Shown: in pieces, positions 1-9,193 of the stretch
Numbering within the stretch: position 1 is the first letter of the stretch
Layout of the letters: each line of letters starts with the position of its first letter
From: a candidate division Zixibacteria bacterium RBG-1
GTDB taxonomy: Bacteria > Zixibacteria > MSB-5A5 > DSPP01 > RBG-1
Direction of reading: 5' to 3'
DNA length: 64,000 nt
NCBI GenBank assembly: GCA_000447245.1
Contig: AUYT01000001.1
Location: 1,854,001 to 1,918,000 of the forward strand
Made by a program: the position numbers and the translations under genes
Notes under the pieces: model-generated
The model's database searches: none
Seen by the model: only the letters and a program-made list of their open reading frames with translations
What the model was told of the DNA's origin: nothing

Positions 1-302
1 TTTCCGAATATGCGGTGATGAAGACCCTGGGTTTCAAACCCTTTCATCTGGTGCAGTTGATAGCCGATGAATCACTATTCATATCCCTATCCGGCGGAAT
101 TCTGGGAATCCTTTTGACTTTCCCCATGGCCTCCGGATTCGGCGAAGCCATGAAATATTATTTTCCGGTTTTTGAAACAAAGCCCCAGGACCTGCTTGTG
201 GCAGGTATCTTCGCCCTATGCGTGGGGATTCTGGCATCTATGTTTCCGATTTTGAAAGCCACCCGGGTTTCGATTGTGGATGGCTTAAGGAGTATAGGAT
301 GA
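1..302 (+). CDS. ABC transporter permease, FtsX/MacB-like, C-terminal part (5' end outside window)
   Basis: The frame is open from the left edge and ends at 302. The visible 100 residues are the C-terminal FtsX-type domain: the cytoplasmic-loop signature AVMKTLGFK, then hydrophobic stretches ending in the usual ARxxxxxxLR-like tail (TRVSIVDGLRSIG). In this family the permease pairs with an ATP-binding subunit, not visible here, to export or mechanically transmit in the inner membrane. It overlaps the next permease by four bases (ATGA), so the two are probably translated together and may form a heterodimeric transporter. The substrate cannot be inferred. Confidence 0.85.
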   Translation, partial: SEYAVMKTLGFKPFHLVQLIADESLFISLSGGILGILLTFPMASGFGEAMKYYFPVFETKPQDLLVAGIFALCVGILASMFPILKATRVSIVDGLRSIG

Positions 303-1465
303 AAATACCGATATATTACAATTACCGCAATCTTTTAGCCCGTAAGCTGACCACCGGCTTGACCGTTCTGGGAATCGGTTTAGTGGTCTTTGTCTTCTCC
401 GGGGTTTTGATGCTGGCTTATGGCATCAAAAAGACCCTGGTTGCCACCGGCTCCGAGGATAATGCCACGGTCATCAGAAAAGCCTCCCTGACCGAAATGA
501 TGAGTTATATCACCCGGGACCAGGTGTCCATCATCGAATCCCAGCCGGAAATCGCCCGGGGTCCGGACGGAAAACCGTTGGTGGCAGGAGAGCTTTACGT
601 TCTCATAAGTTTGAACAAAATAAAAAATGGGGACGCGGCCAATGTGGTGCTGCGAGGTGTGGGCCCGGCTTCCATGCTGGTGCACTCCGGGGTTAAGCTG
701 ATAGAGGGAAGGATGTTTACCGAGGGGTTGCCGGAATTAATCGTGGGGAAATCGACTGCCCAGGGATTTCAGGGCGCCCAGCTGGGAGGCTCTATCCGCT
801 TCGCCAAACAAAACTGGCGGGTGGTGGGAATTTTTGAGGCCGGCAAATCCGCTTTTGAATCCGAGGTTTGGGGAGACGTGAATCAGATGCTGGCGGCTTT
901 CAACCGGCCGGTGGTTTCTTCGATGACTTTGAAATTGGCGGACCCGTCCAAATTTACGGCGCTGAAAGAAAGACTGGAGAAGGACCCGCGGCTTTCGGTG
1001 GATGTTAAGCGGGAAAAAGAATATTATGCGGACCAGTCTTATGCTATGACTTCGTTTATTAAAATTTTAGGGGTGGTGATTTCGGTTATCTTTTCTTTCG
1101 GGGCTGTTATCGGGGCTATGATTACCATGTACGCCAATATTGCTAACCGGGCTAAAGAAATCGGGACTCTGCGGGTTTTGGGTTTTAAGCGCCGGAACAT
1201 TCTGTCTTCTTTTTTGGTGGAGTCAATTTTGCTATCTTTGGCTGGGGGAGTGGTGGGGGTCGTTTTTGCTTCATTTTTGAGTATGAAGACGATTTCGACT
1301 ACTAACTGGGATACTTTTTCGGAGTTGGCGTTTGGTTTTGCGGTGACACCGGAGATTGTGGCTTATTCCCTTATTTTTGCTGTGGTGATGGGGGTTGTGG
1401 GAGGGTTTTTACCGGCGGTGAGAGCGGCCCGGATGAATATTCTTACAGCTTTGAGGGCAGAGTAA
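299..1465 (+). CDS. ABC transporter permease, FtsX/MacB-like
   Basis: A 388-residue protein with an N-terminal membrane segment (about residues 22-45), a periplasmic MacB-like core domain (about 50-250) and three C-terminal membrane segments with the signature KEIGTLRVLGFKR, ending in RAARMNILTALRAE. I start it at 299 because AAGGAG lies six bases upstream. An upstream in-frame start at 218 would run inside the previous gene. The start overlaps the stop of the preceding permease, so both belong to one operon that begins outside the window. The role is probably lipoprotein or small-molecule export, but the cargo is unknown. Confidence 0.88.
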   Translation: MKIPIYYNYRNLLARKLTTGLTVLGIGLVVFVFSGVLMLAYGIKKTLVATGSEDNATVIRKASLTEMMSYITRDQVSIIESQPEIARGPDGKPLVAGELYVLISLNKIKNGDAANVVLRGVGPASMLVHSGVKLIEGRMFTEGLPELIVGKSTAQGFQGAQLGGSIRFAKQNWRVVGIFEAGKSAFESEVWGDVNQMLAAFNRPVVSSMTLKLADPSKFTALKERLEKDPRLSVDVKREKEYYADQSYAMTSFIKILGVVISVIFSFGAVIGAMITMYANIANRAKEIGTLRVLGFKRRNILSSFLVESILLSLAGGVVGVVFASFLSMKTISTTNWDTFSELAFGFAVTPEIVAYSLIFAVVMGVVGGFLPAVRAARMNILTALRAE

Positions 1466-1502
1466 TTAAAATTAGCTGCTCTCCAATTGAGAGACAAATG
1501 GC

Positions 1503-2486
1503 CTAATAATACTTACTTAAATCCCTCAAAAAACTGTAAATTTCTGCCTGATATTTTTTGCTACGCCTCTTATCGTAAACAATCTCTTGTCCATGAAATT
1601 CAAGCTCTCTTGCGATTAATTTCCCGAGTATAAATGCTAATTTCCTTTTTTTGATGTCTTCGCGATATTGATATTTAAAAACTTTCAAAAAGGGCATTTT
1701 TTTTCTAAGCAGTCTCCTAATTGATGAAGTTTCTATGTCGAGTTCCCTGTTCAGATAGTTCCTGAAATATAGCTTTAGAGCTTGTTGTAAAATTAAAGGA
1801 GGGAAGGAACTCTCGAAATCTATTTTAAATCCTAATGTTTTATAAATTTTGCATTTCTTCTTGATCTCTCGTAGAAAATTTCCATTCTGCCCATCTTTAT
1901 CGTAGGACAAAAAAACTCCTACACCTTGCCTGGACTTTTCGTTAATCAAATGAATCAAGTTTTGTATTTCTCCCTTTCCACGGTAGCAAAATAAATCAAA
2001 ATCAAAGAGCAAATGGCCGGTATCTTGTAAGACTCTAAAAAATTGTTCCTCGGACTGCCCTTCCACCAAAAGAATTCTTTTCCGAAGGTACCTTTTATTA
2101 ACCTTCCCCATTTCACGGCGGATTGCTTCCAAAGGTTCAATTAGATTACTAATTGACACAAAAAAATGCGGATTTCCCTGCCACCACCAATCCGCATCCT
2201 CCCTTGATAGATTGTAGTCCCAATAAGCAATAGACAGGGCGACATAAAAAAGTTTACTAATTGCTTTCAAAAAATGAATTTTTTTCCTATTTGAAAGAGT
2301 TGAATAAAATGAGTAGGTAATCTTACTTAGATTTTTGGCAATCTTATGAGTAAATTCTTTTTCTTTGTCTGGGTGTGCGAACGTCTCTTTGAAAAACTTG
2401 AATAAATCTTCTTCCGTTGTCTGTTTCTGTCTGATAAACTGCTTTATATATTTGTCCAGCTCAAATTCATATTCATAATTCAGCAT
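1503..2486 (-). CDS. TOPRIM-domain protein, OLD-like nuclease half without an ATPase
   Basis: A 327-residue AT-rich protein. Around residues 137-200 it carries a TOPRIM-like pattern: LLVEGQSEEQFF (the VEGxxE glutamate) and later FLSYDKDGQNG (a DxD-type acidic pair). This resembles the TOPRIM half of OLD-family nucleases, which cut or nick DNA with metal ions. The N-terminal 130 residues are helical and show no Walker A motif, so the ATPase half typical of OLD is absent. It faces the permease operon tail to tail and lies upstream of nothing obviously related. A defence or DNA-repair role is inference. No partner gene is visible. Confidence 0.55.
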   Translation of the reverse strand: MLNYEYEFELDKYIKQFIRQKQTTEEDLFKFFKETFAHPDKEKEFTHKIAKNLSKITYSFYSTLSNRKKIHFLKAISKLFYVALSIAYWDYNLSREDADWWWQGNPHFFVSISNLIEPLEAIRREMGKVNKRYLRKRILLVEGQSEEQFFRVLQDTGHLLFDFDLFCYRGKGEIQNLIHLINEKSRQGVGVFLSYDKDGQNGNFLREIKKKCKIYKTLGFKIDFESSFPPLILQQALKLYFRNYLNRELDIETSSIRRLLRKKMPFLKVFKYQYREDIKKRKLAFILGKLIARELEFHGQEIVYDKRRSKKYQAEIYSFLRDLSKYY

Positions 2487-2566
2487 GTTTACAAAATTCT
2501 AAAGGAGTAATCAAAATATTGAGAGGAAATAAAGATTACTTTTGAGTATAAATCCAATTATTAGTA

Positions 2567-3892
2567 CTAATTTTTATACTTCTCCATATATTTCCTATAC
2601 AACCTCTTATGCTTATCATCCAAATCCACTTTCTTCCCCTGAATAAACTCATACACAATATCATTCGTCAGAGCATCCATAATATCCCCGGAAGAAACAA
2701 CAATCGTAGCATCCTTCCCCACCTCCAGCGAACCCATCCGGTCGGAAATCCCGATAATCTCCGCCGGCCAGAGCGTAATCGAACGCAGGGCATTGGCTTT
2801 ATCCATCCCGTAAGCCACCGAAGTCCCGGCTAGGAAAGGCAGATTTCTGGCATCCCAGTGCCCGAAAAATCCGGTATTAGACAAACAAAATTTCACTCCC
2901 GCCACCAGTAAAACTTTGGGCAACTTCAGATAGGTATCAAAATCATCCTCTTCCCGGTCTGCCATAGAATGCACTCTCTTTAAAATCACCGGAATATTAT
3001 TGGCTTTAAGAAGGTCCGTCAGCATCCAAGCGTCATCACCACCCACCAAAATCATCCTGAGATTATATTTTTTAGCCAGAGCCACGGCCGCTTCAATCTG
3101 CTTATACTCTCCGGCATCCACATAAAGAGGAACTTTCCCTTCCCACAAGGGAACCATAGCTTCCCAGCGGGCATCAATTTTAAAATCACCGGTCTGGTTT
3201 CCTTTTTTAGCCAGCCAGTACTGCTTGGAATCTTCAAAAGCTTTCTCAATCGCTTTCAGGTTTTTGCCGATATTTTTCTGCTGTTCTTCTTCCGGCGTAG
3301 GCATCCACCAGGCCTTAATCACCTTCATCCAGGGCCAGTTCAAATGTATGCCGGCTTGTCGGACTAACCCGGCATCTTCGACGGTCCAGCCATCCAGATT
3401 GATTATGGCTGAAGTCCCGGACAAAAGCCCTCCCTGGGGTACAATCTGAGCCGTGGTGACTCCGTTGGAGCGGATAGTGGGAGGAACGTCCGAATCCGGA
3501 TTATAAGCCACATCTGCTCTGGCATCCGGATTGATGTCCCCTACTTCTGAAACATCAACTGTAGCTCTAGCTTGCTCAATTTCAACTAACCCTAAAGTAG
3601 AGTTGGTTATTATAAGTCCCGGATAAACATTTTTTCCGCTGACGTCAATTACTTCGGCACCGGCTGGAATTCTGACTTCAGAGCCACCTACCGCGACAAT
3701 TTTCCCTTTGTCAAAAACAATAGTACCATTGGGAATTACCGGATCGGAGACCGTGTAAATTGTCCCGCCGGTCAAGGCAATCGCTTTAGTTTGCTTTTTC
3801 CCGGGAACGATATCGTGGGCAAAAAGTGAGCTGACTGCTACAATTGAAAGAATGAAACCAAAAATTGCTATAGAAAATCTTTTATCAAACAT
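2567..3892 (-). CDS. Secreted amidohydrolase-fold protein lacking the metal-binding HxH motif
   Basis: A 441-residue protein with a signal peptide (hydrophobic residues 8-24, ending LFA). It has the amidohydrolase layout: an N-terminal beta-sandwich with GTIVFDKGKIVAVG, a barrel, and the C-terminal MGSLEVGKDATIVV return strand. The strand that normally reads PGLIDxHxH is PGLIITNSTLG here, so both first metal histidines are missing and hydrolysis is doubtful. It begins seven bases after the stop of the 1030-residue amidohydrolase, so both are probably made from one mRNA as periplasmic or secreted proteins. It may be a non-catalytic partner of that protein. Confidence 0.8.
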   Translation of the reverse strand: MFDKRFSIAIFGFILSIVAVSSLFAHDIVPGKKQTKAIALTGGTIYTVSDPVIPNGTIVFDKGKIVAVGGSEVRIPAGAEVIDVSGKNVYPGLIITNSTLGLVEIEQARATVDVSEVGDINPDARADVAYNPDSDVPPTIRSNGVTTAQIVPQGGLLSGTSAIINLDGWTVEDAGLVRQAGIHLNWPWMKVIKAWWMPTPEEEQQKNIGKNLKAIEKAFEDSKQYWLAKKGNQTGDFKIDARWEAMVPLWEGKVPLYVDAGEYKQIEAAVALAKKYNLRMILVGGDDAWMLTDLLKANNIPVILKRVHSMADREEDDFDTYLKLPKVLLVAGVKFCLSNTGFFGHWDARNLPFLAGTSVAYGMDKANALRSITLWPAEIIGISDRMGSLEVGKDATIVVSSGDIMDALTNDIVYEFIQGKKVDLDDKHKRLYRKYMEKYKN

Positions 3893-3899
3893 ACGACTC

Positions 3900-6800
3900 T
3901 TATTCTCCCCTCATAAAATCATACACCGTTTCGCAGTCATAATTTTTCGGACCCTTCCAGGGCATAGGTTTGTCACTGCCGCCGGGTTTATCCTTTTTCT
4001 TCAAAACTTTCTGCACCAAAGCCGCTTTTTGTCTTTTCACTTCCTGCCGCATTTTTAAATCTTCGGCTATATCAAAATATTTTCTCCCGTCAATCCAGGT
4101 CTGCATACATTTGGCGTAATTGGAAAGGGGATTGGCGCTCCAGAGGACGAAATCCGCATCCTTGCCCGGCTCTAAACTTCCTACCCAGCGGTCCACGTGC
4201 ATTTGCTTGGCCGGATTTAAGGTGGCAAATTTCAGGGCTTCTTCTTCCGGTACTTCCCCATATTTGACCGCCTTGCCGGCTTCCTGATTCAATCTGCGGG
4301 CCATTTCACCATCATCGGAATTAAACGAGGTCACTACTTTTTGTTTATACAACAAAGCTCCGTTGTAAGGGGTGGCTTCATACACTTCGAATTTGTAAGC
4401 CCACCAGTCCGAGAACGAGGAAGCTCCGGCACCATGCTTACTAATCTCTCCGGCGACTTTATACCCTTCCAGAATGTGGGTGAAAGTTCCGACTTTGAAA
4501 CCATACTCTTCGGCTAATCTGATTAGCATCAAAATCTCGCTCTGGACATAGGAGTGGCAGTGAATAAATCTTCTGGAATTCAATACCTCATCTATGGCGT
4601 CTAATTCTATGTCTTTTCGGGGCGGGATGGTTGATTTTTGTTTTCCCTTGGAATAACTGTTGTATTTTTTCCACTCTTTCTCATATTCCTTGGCGGCCTG
4701 GAATTCATCCCGGATGATTTCTTCCACTCCCATGCGGGTTTGAGGATAACGAATTCTGAAAGCGTCTCCCCAGTTGCTCTGTTTGACGTTCTCTCCTAAG
4801 GCAAACTTGATGGTGGGGTCGGCTCCCGCAAATTTCATCTCTTCCGGCAGGGAACCCCAGCGTAATTTAATCAATTGCAGCTGTCCCCCGATGGGATTGG
4901 CTGAACCGTGCAAAAGATGAGAAGAGGTTACGCCACCGGATAGCTGCCGGTAAATATCGATGTCGTCGCAGTCGACTACATCACCGATGCGGACTTCCGA
5001 GGTTACCGCTTCGGCTCCTTCATTCACCCCGGCCGAGATAGCTATATGGGAATGCTCGTCAATTATTCCGGGTGATACATGCAGACCGCTTCCGTCAATC
5101 TCAAAGGCATTTTTGGGAATAGCTAAATTCTGACCGACTTTTTCAATTTTGCCATTTCTGACAATCATATCCGCTTTTTTAAGCACACCTTGTGGGCCAC
5201 AAGTCCAAATGGTTGCATTTTTGATTATTGCCACCGGAACCAAAGCTGGCAGAGATTTCCTGCCAAAAGCTTTATCCGGATAGACTGTTTCAAACAGAGC
5301 CATTTCCACTTTTTCTTCTTTTTTGGCGGTGTCCGGTTTTTCTTCATATGGTTTGGTTCTGATGGAGCTCCATTTGAAATTGCTGCCGTCTCCCAATGTT
5401 CCCAGACCGCTGGCTTTATCTTTTTCAATTCTGCCGCTAAATCTGGCGGTTCCGGGCATTTTCAAAGAATCTCCCTCTAAGCTGAACTGAATTTTATTTT
5501 CTTTGACTGAAAGCTCGGAAACTTTGACGGTCTCGGCTTCTGCTACGACCTTCCCCTCCGGGGATTCCAGCTTTCCGCTGATTTCTAAAGTGAACTTGGC
5601 CAGAGGAGGAGGAACGCTTGGTTGAACCGGCTGGAGTGTGACCTCCCAGGTTCCGCGCGGTTCGACTTCCGGTTTAGGATTTATTTCAAAAGATTTTCCT
5701 TTTATCCAGACTGTATAAATTTTGGCTTTGTCGGAGAAAATGCTGTCGCTGGCAATAATGAAATTGGCCATCTTCCCTTTTTCTAAAGTACCGAGTTTAT
5801 CTGAAACTCCACAAATTTCTGCCGGCACTGTTGTCAACGCAGCTAAAGCTTTCTTTTCTGACAGACCCCGCTTGATGGCTTCACGAACCTTCTCTAAGAA
5901 ATTATCCCCCTCTTTTAAGCCGTTAGCGGTAAAAGCAAACCTGACTTTAGCTTTTTCCAGACGGCCGGGATTTTCCGGGGCGGTATCCCAGTGTTTCAAA
6001 TCCCCTAAGCTCACATCCGCTTCGGCTTCCGGTGTGGCAACGTTGGGAGCTTCCGGGAAGTTCAAAGGGACGATTAATGTTGCATTGAGAGCTTGAATTG
6101 GCGCTAAGCGGCGGTATTCGTAGCCGCTGGCTTTGTAGATTAAATTCAATCCGAATTCATTTGCGATTCTGGCTGCCCGCAGAAGTGAAAGCTCATCCCC
6201 TACTGCAAAGACACCTTGACCGGTTCCGGAAATTAAATTATCTAAGGCAGCCAATGCCGCATTTTGCTCCGGCTTGGTCTGGGCTGGATTTAACTGGTAG
6301 GATTGTTGAGCTTTCTGATACCACTGGGCGTCATAGAGAGTTTGTCGGATCAAAGCGATGCTTCCCATTAAGGAACTGGGATAATCTTGGTTCGAGGAGC
6401 CTTTTTGGAAAGAGAGAAATTGGGCTACATCTTTATTTAAAATCAAATCATTGGGTAAACCATCTCCCAAGTCCACCACGGCCGAATTTCCCCGAAAGAT
6501 TCCGTCCAAACTGGCGGTTTGAACCACGGTGAAACCCTGTCCTCTGAGCTTTTCTTTGGCTTTTTCATCCGGTTTAAATAGGAGCACCGCTTCTTTTTCC
6601 GGGTGAACCGCCGCATTCCAGTGCAAAGAACCAATTCTTTCAATAGTCGGGTGAGGACGGTCCCCCTCGAATCCCATTCTGGAACCTTCAGCCGCCTTGG
6701 GTATTCCATAATCGGAGAATGGTTCAATGAAGCCGGGATAGATAAAAGTCCCCTTCATATCCATTACTTCTGCATCTTTGGGAATCGGGATATTTTTGCC

Positions 6801-6992
6801 AACTGCCTCAATCAGACCGTCACGGATTATGAGAGTGGCTTTTTCAAGTCTGATTTCAGGGGATACAATTATGGTGGCATTGGTTATGGCAATAACATTG
6901 GGAGTCTTCTCTCTTAAACCTAAAGGCGGGGTAGTTTGAGAATAAGCAGAATTGAAAAGTAGGACCAAAACCAGCGCCAAAAGCTTCTTCAT
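3900..6992 (-). CDS. Secreted double amidohydrolase: inactive N-terminal and intact C-terminal domain
   Basis: A 1030-residue protein with a signal peptide (MKKLLALVLVLLFNSAYS). Two amidohydrolase-fold halves are joined by a beta-rich linker (about residues 430-570). The first half has PGFIEPFSDYG in place of PGxxDxHxH, so it lacks the metal ligands. The second half is intact: PGIIDEHSH near residue 647, FIHCHSY near 811, THILEG near 839 and NSDDGE near 892, giving the usual histidines and aspartate. It resembles imidazolonepropionase-like or peptidase-like amidohydrolases found in tandem in several environmental phyla. The substrate is unknown. It heads a two-gene operon with the shorter, also degenerate, homologue. 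Confidence 0.85.
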   Translation of the reverse strand: MKKLLALVLVLLFNSAYSQTTPPLGLREKTPNVIAITNATIIVSPEIRLEKATLIIRDGLIEAVGKNIPIPKDAEVMDMKGTFIYPGFIEPFSDYGIPKAAEGSRMGFEGDRPHPTIERIGSLHWNAAVHPEKEAVLLFKPDEKAKEKLRGQGFTVVQTASLDGIFRGNSAVVDLGDGLPNDLILNKDVAQFLSFQKGSSNQDYPSSLMGSIALIRQTLYDAQWYQKAQQSYQLNPAQTKPEQNAALAALDNLISGTGQGVFAVGDELSLLRAARIANEFGLNLIYKASGYEYRRLAPIQALNATLIVPLNFPEAPNVATPEAEADVSLGDLKHWDTAPENPGRLEKAKVRFAFTANGLKEGDNFLEKVREAIKRGLSEKKALAALTTVPAEICGVSDKLGTLEKGKMANFIIASDSIFSDKAKIYTVWIKGKSFEINPKPEVEPRGTWEVTLQPVQPSVPPPLAKFTLEISGKLESPEGKVVAEAETVKVSELSVKENKIQFSLEGDSLKMPGTARFSGRIEKDKASGLGTLGDGSNFKWSSIRTKPYEEKPDTAKKEEKVEMALFETVYPDKAFGRKSLPALVPVAIIKNATIWTCGPQGVLKKADMIVRNGKIEKVGQNLAIPKNAFEIDGSGLHVSPGIIDEHSHIAISAGVNEGAEAVTSEVRIGDVVDCDDIDIYRQLSGGVTSSHLLHGSANPIGGQLQLIKLRWGSLPEEMKFAGADPTIKFALGENVKQSNWGDAFRIRYPQTRMGVEEIIRDEFQAAKEYEKEWKKYNSYSKGKQKSTIPPRKDIELDAIDEVLNSRRFIHCHSYVQSEILMLIRLAEEYGFKVGTFTHILEGYKVAGEISKHGAGASSFSDWWAYKFEVYEATPYNGALLYKQKVVTSFNSDDGEMARRLNQEAGKAVKYGEVPEEEALKFATLNPAKQMHVDRWVGSLEPGKDADFVLWSANPLSNYAKCMQTWIDGRKYFDIAEDLKMRQEVKRQKAALVQKVLKKKDKPGGSDKPMPWKGPKNYDCETVYDFMRGE

Positions 6993-7116
6993 AATTGTCG
7001 CATAGGATAATAAAGAGGGAATAAAATGTCAAGTGAAAATAGGAAAGATTAGATTCAAAATTGAAGAATTAATAAAAAATCTTGAGTAAGCGACGGGCAG
7101 TAGACGGAAGAGAAAA

Positions 7117-8559
7117 TTAGACTAATTCTAAAACTTTCTTACCGTATTCTTTCAGGAAATCATCCGACCAATCCGAGCAAAGGTCCGGGTGGGTTTTACT
7201 CAGCCATTTATACAACTCTCCGGCCAATTGGTAATTTTTGGTGGCTATGGCAAAGAGAAACTCTCTGGAGTTGATCTGGCTTTCGAAACCCAAAAGAACA
7301 AATTCCAGCAAAGACCGCCAGCTGGAATTAGCAGTCACGGTATCCTTAATCAGTAAATCCTGCCAGCGACTGGCGAAATATTTATTGGCCAGGTAAGCCC
7401 GGATTAAGTCATGTCTGAAAAGATAGTGGCTGCCGTAAGGAATTAGAACTTTATATCTCAAAAGAGGTGTCAGGTAGTCATCTTTGCTGGGGTCATTTTG
7501 ACTTTCGAAAAAAGGAAATCCGGCCTTGAGCATATCATAAGCCCGTGAAAACAGCATCACCGGATAATCGGTCCTTTGGGTCTGGTCCCATAATTTCAGA
7601 ATCGGTGCCATGACCGTCTCGTACAGATCTCTTCTTGCCAGAGGTAGAGGATTGTTACATTCTACGATATCTAAACCGAATTCCAAATTCTGAGGCAGAC
7701 TATACAGATTGTAAGCCGGTTGATTAAAGTGTTTTATCACATATTCGGCTTTTTCTTTCTCCAGCCGTCTGGATATAAACTCCCTGACTTTTTCTGGCTC
7801 TAAACCTATCAGTTCCAGTTTCTCAGCCGATTCAAATTCAGGATAACTTTCCTGAGAGCTGAAGCATAAATAATTGGTTTTATTATACCGCTCTACGAAA
7901 CCGGCAATCTGCTGGCGTTTAGGCTGAGCTATTTCATTCAGTCCGTCGATTAGAAGTAAGAATCCACCTTTTTTCAGAAACCAGCTGTTCAGCCTGGCAT
8001 CAGTCAGTTGGCCATAGTGGGAAAGCTGCTGGTGAAACAGACTGTGCAGATCCTGGGTTTGATAAAGTGCTAAAGGGAAAAACACCGGAATCAGATTTTC
8101 CAGACGGGAATCCTTTTTTCTTTTGTCCGAATAAGAGGCAGTCAGATATTTCAGATAAGAAGTTTTACCGATTCCGGAAGGTCCCAAAAGCAATAGTCTT
8201 CTCTGTCTTTTTAGCAGACTGCCGAACCGGTCAGCTTTGTAATCATTGCTGGGCAAGACGTATCTGGTTAACCACTCCGCGGTGGCTACATCACGGCGTA
8301 GACCTCTTAGATATCTTCTTAATATATGCCTGCGGACAAAAGGAAAAATAAACATTGCCAAAGGAACTAGTCCCAATGATGCAAATCGGCGCAGCTTGGG
8401 ATTCATAAGTAAATTGTGACAGAAAAGAAGGTAGGGAGCCAAAGCTACTATTATGGCCCAGATAACTATAATTGCCAGAATTAGAAGGGCTCCTGCCGTC
8501 ATCGGCCAGGAGACCGTCGAATTAGAGAATATAGGATTGGAGCTTAATGAATCTGGCAT
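7117..8559 (-). CDS. Membrane-anchored NACHT-like (STAND) NTPase
   Basis: A 480-residue protein with two N-terminal membrane segments (about residues 20-45 and 58-75), then a P-loop NTPase: Walker A GPSGIGKTS near residue 126 and Walker B FLLLIDGLNE near 203, typical of NACHT-type STAND ATPases. The remaining 200 residues are helical with no clear repeat sensor. STAND proteins are signalling switches and several are anti-phage effectors. Membrane anchoring and the absence of a nuclease domain would fit a membrane-acting or signalling protein. It stands alone, with about 120 bases to the downstream gene and 190 bases to the upstream gene. Function is inferred only at the level of the NTPase. 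Confidence 0.65.
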   Translation of the reverse strand: MPDSLSSNPIFSNSTVSWPMTAGALLILAIIVIWAIIVALAPYLLFCHNLLMNPKLRRFASLGLVPLAMFIFPFVRRHILRRYLRGLRRDVATAEWLTRYVLPSNDYKADRFGSLLKRQRRLLLLGPSGIGKTSYLKYLTASYSDKRKKDSRLENLIPVFFPLALYQTQDLHSLFHQQLSHYGQLTDARLNSWFLKKGGFLLLIDGLNEIAQPKRQQIAGFVERYNKTNYLCFSSQESYPEFESAEKLELIGLEPEKVREFISRRLEKEKAEYVIKHFNQPAYNLYSLPQNLEFGLDIVECNNPLPLARRDLYETVMAPILKLWDQTQRTDYPVMLFSRAYDMLKAGFPFFESQNDPSKDDYLTPLLRYKVLIPYGSHYLFRHDLIRAYLANKYFASRWQDLLIKDTVTANSSWRSLLEFVLLGFESQINSREFLFAIATKNYQLAGELYKWLSKTHPDLCSDWSDDFLKEYGKKVLELV

Positions 8560-8750
8560 ATTTGTTTGTTGCGCAAAAATTCAGTTATACAGTAATTCTT
8601 TTACCTATGATAATTGCCTACTTGGAAATAAAATCGGCAAGATTCCAATAAATCTGTAGCGTTATTTCTTTAATATGGTGGATTTTTCAGTTGGTAAAGT
8701 TTGTGGGGATTAAAGGATAGTGAAATTGAGCGCGAGGAAAAGACAACCAG

Positions 8751-9149
8751 CTATTCAACTTTTATATCAAATTCCTTTTTAAAGTCAGCAGTTTCAAATG
8801 TGGCTCTATAAATGTCCGAACCGACTCTGCGACCCTCTGAATCTTGTAAATGCCAAACAATGCTTCTAAAGCCAGCGTTTTCATACTTAACTAAGGTGAA
8901 AACTTTCTCTCCATATCTATTCATAACTCTAAACTTGACCACTGAATAGACAGGTAAAGCGTAGCGAATAATAACAGAATCTTTAACTGGGTTAGGAAAC
9001 TCAGGAGAGATGGCAGCTTCAGTAAAAAGCACAGATTTTGTAGGCTTATCGGAACATCCCATTGAAATGACAAATAAAACAAACAAAAGGAGGGTATTAA
9101 ATGAACATGTATTAAAAGTAAAAGGGGTTTCCGAAAGTTTTTTCACCAT
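8751..9149 (-). CDS. Small lipoprotein made almost entirely of a FlgD-like C-terminal domain
   Basis: 132 residues. A hydrophobic segment ends in a lipobox-like ISMGC near residue 32, followed by CSDKPTKSV. From residue about 45 to the end it is one FlgD-like beta-sandwich of the kind used as a C-terminal sorting domain: FPNPVKDSVIIRYALP, then RYGEKVFTL, then IVWHLQDSEGRRV and GSDIYRATFE. Normally this domain ends long secreted proteins; here it is almost the whole protein. The neighbour at 9194-9721 is a paralogue in the same orientation, 44 bases upstream. Confidence 0.65.
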   Translation of the reverse strand: MVKKLSETPFTFNTCSFNTLLLFVLFVISMGCSDKPTKSVLFTEAAISPEFPNPVKDSVIIRYALPVYSVVKFRVMNRYGEKVFTLVKYENAGFRSIVWHLQDSEGRRVGSDIYRATFETADFKKEFDIKVE

Positions 9150-9193
9150 ATATTCGTCGTCCCACCAGCTATGAAAACAAAAAATATGCAGGA

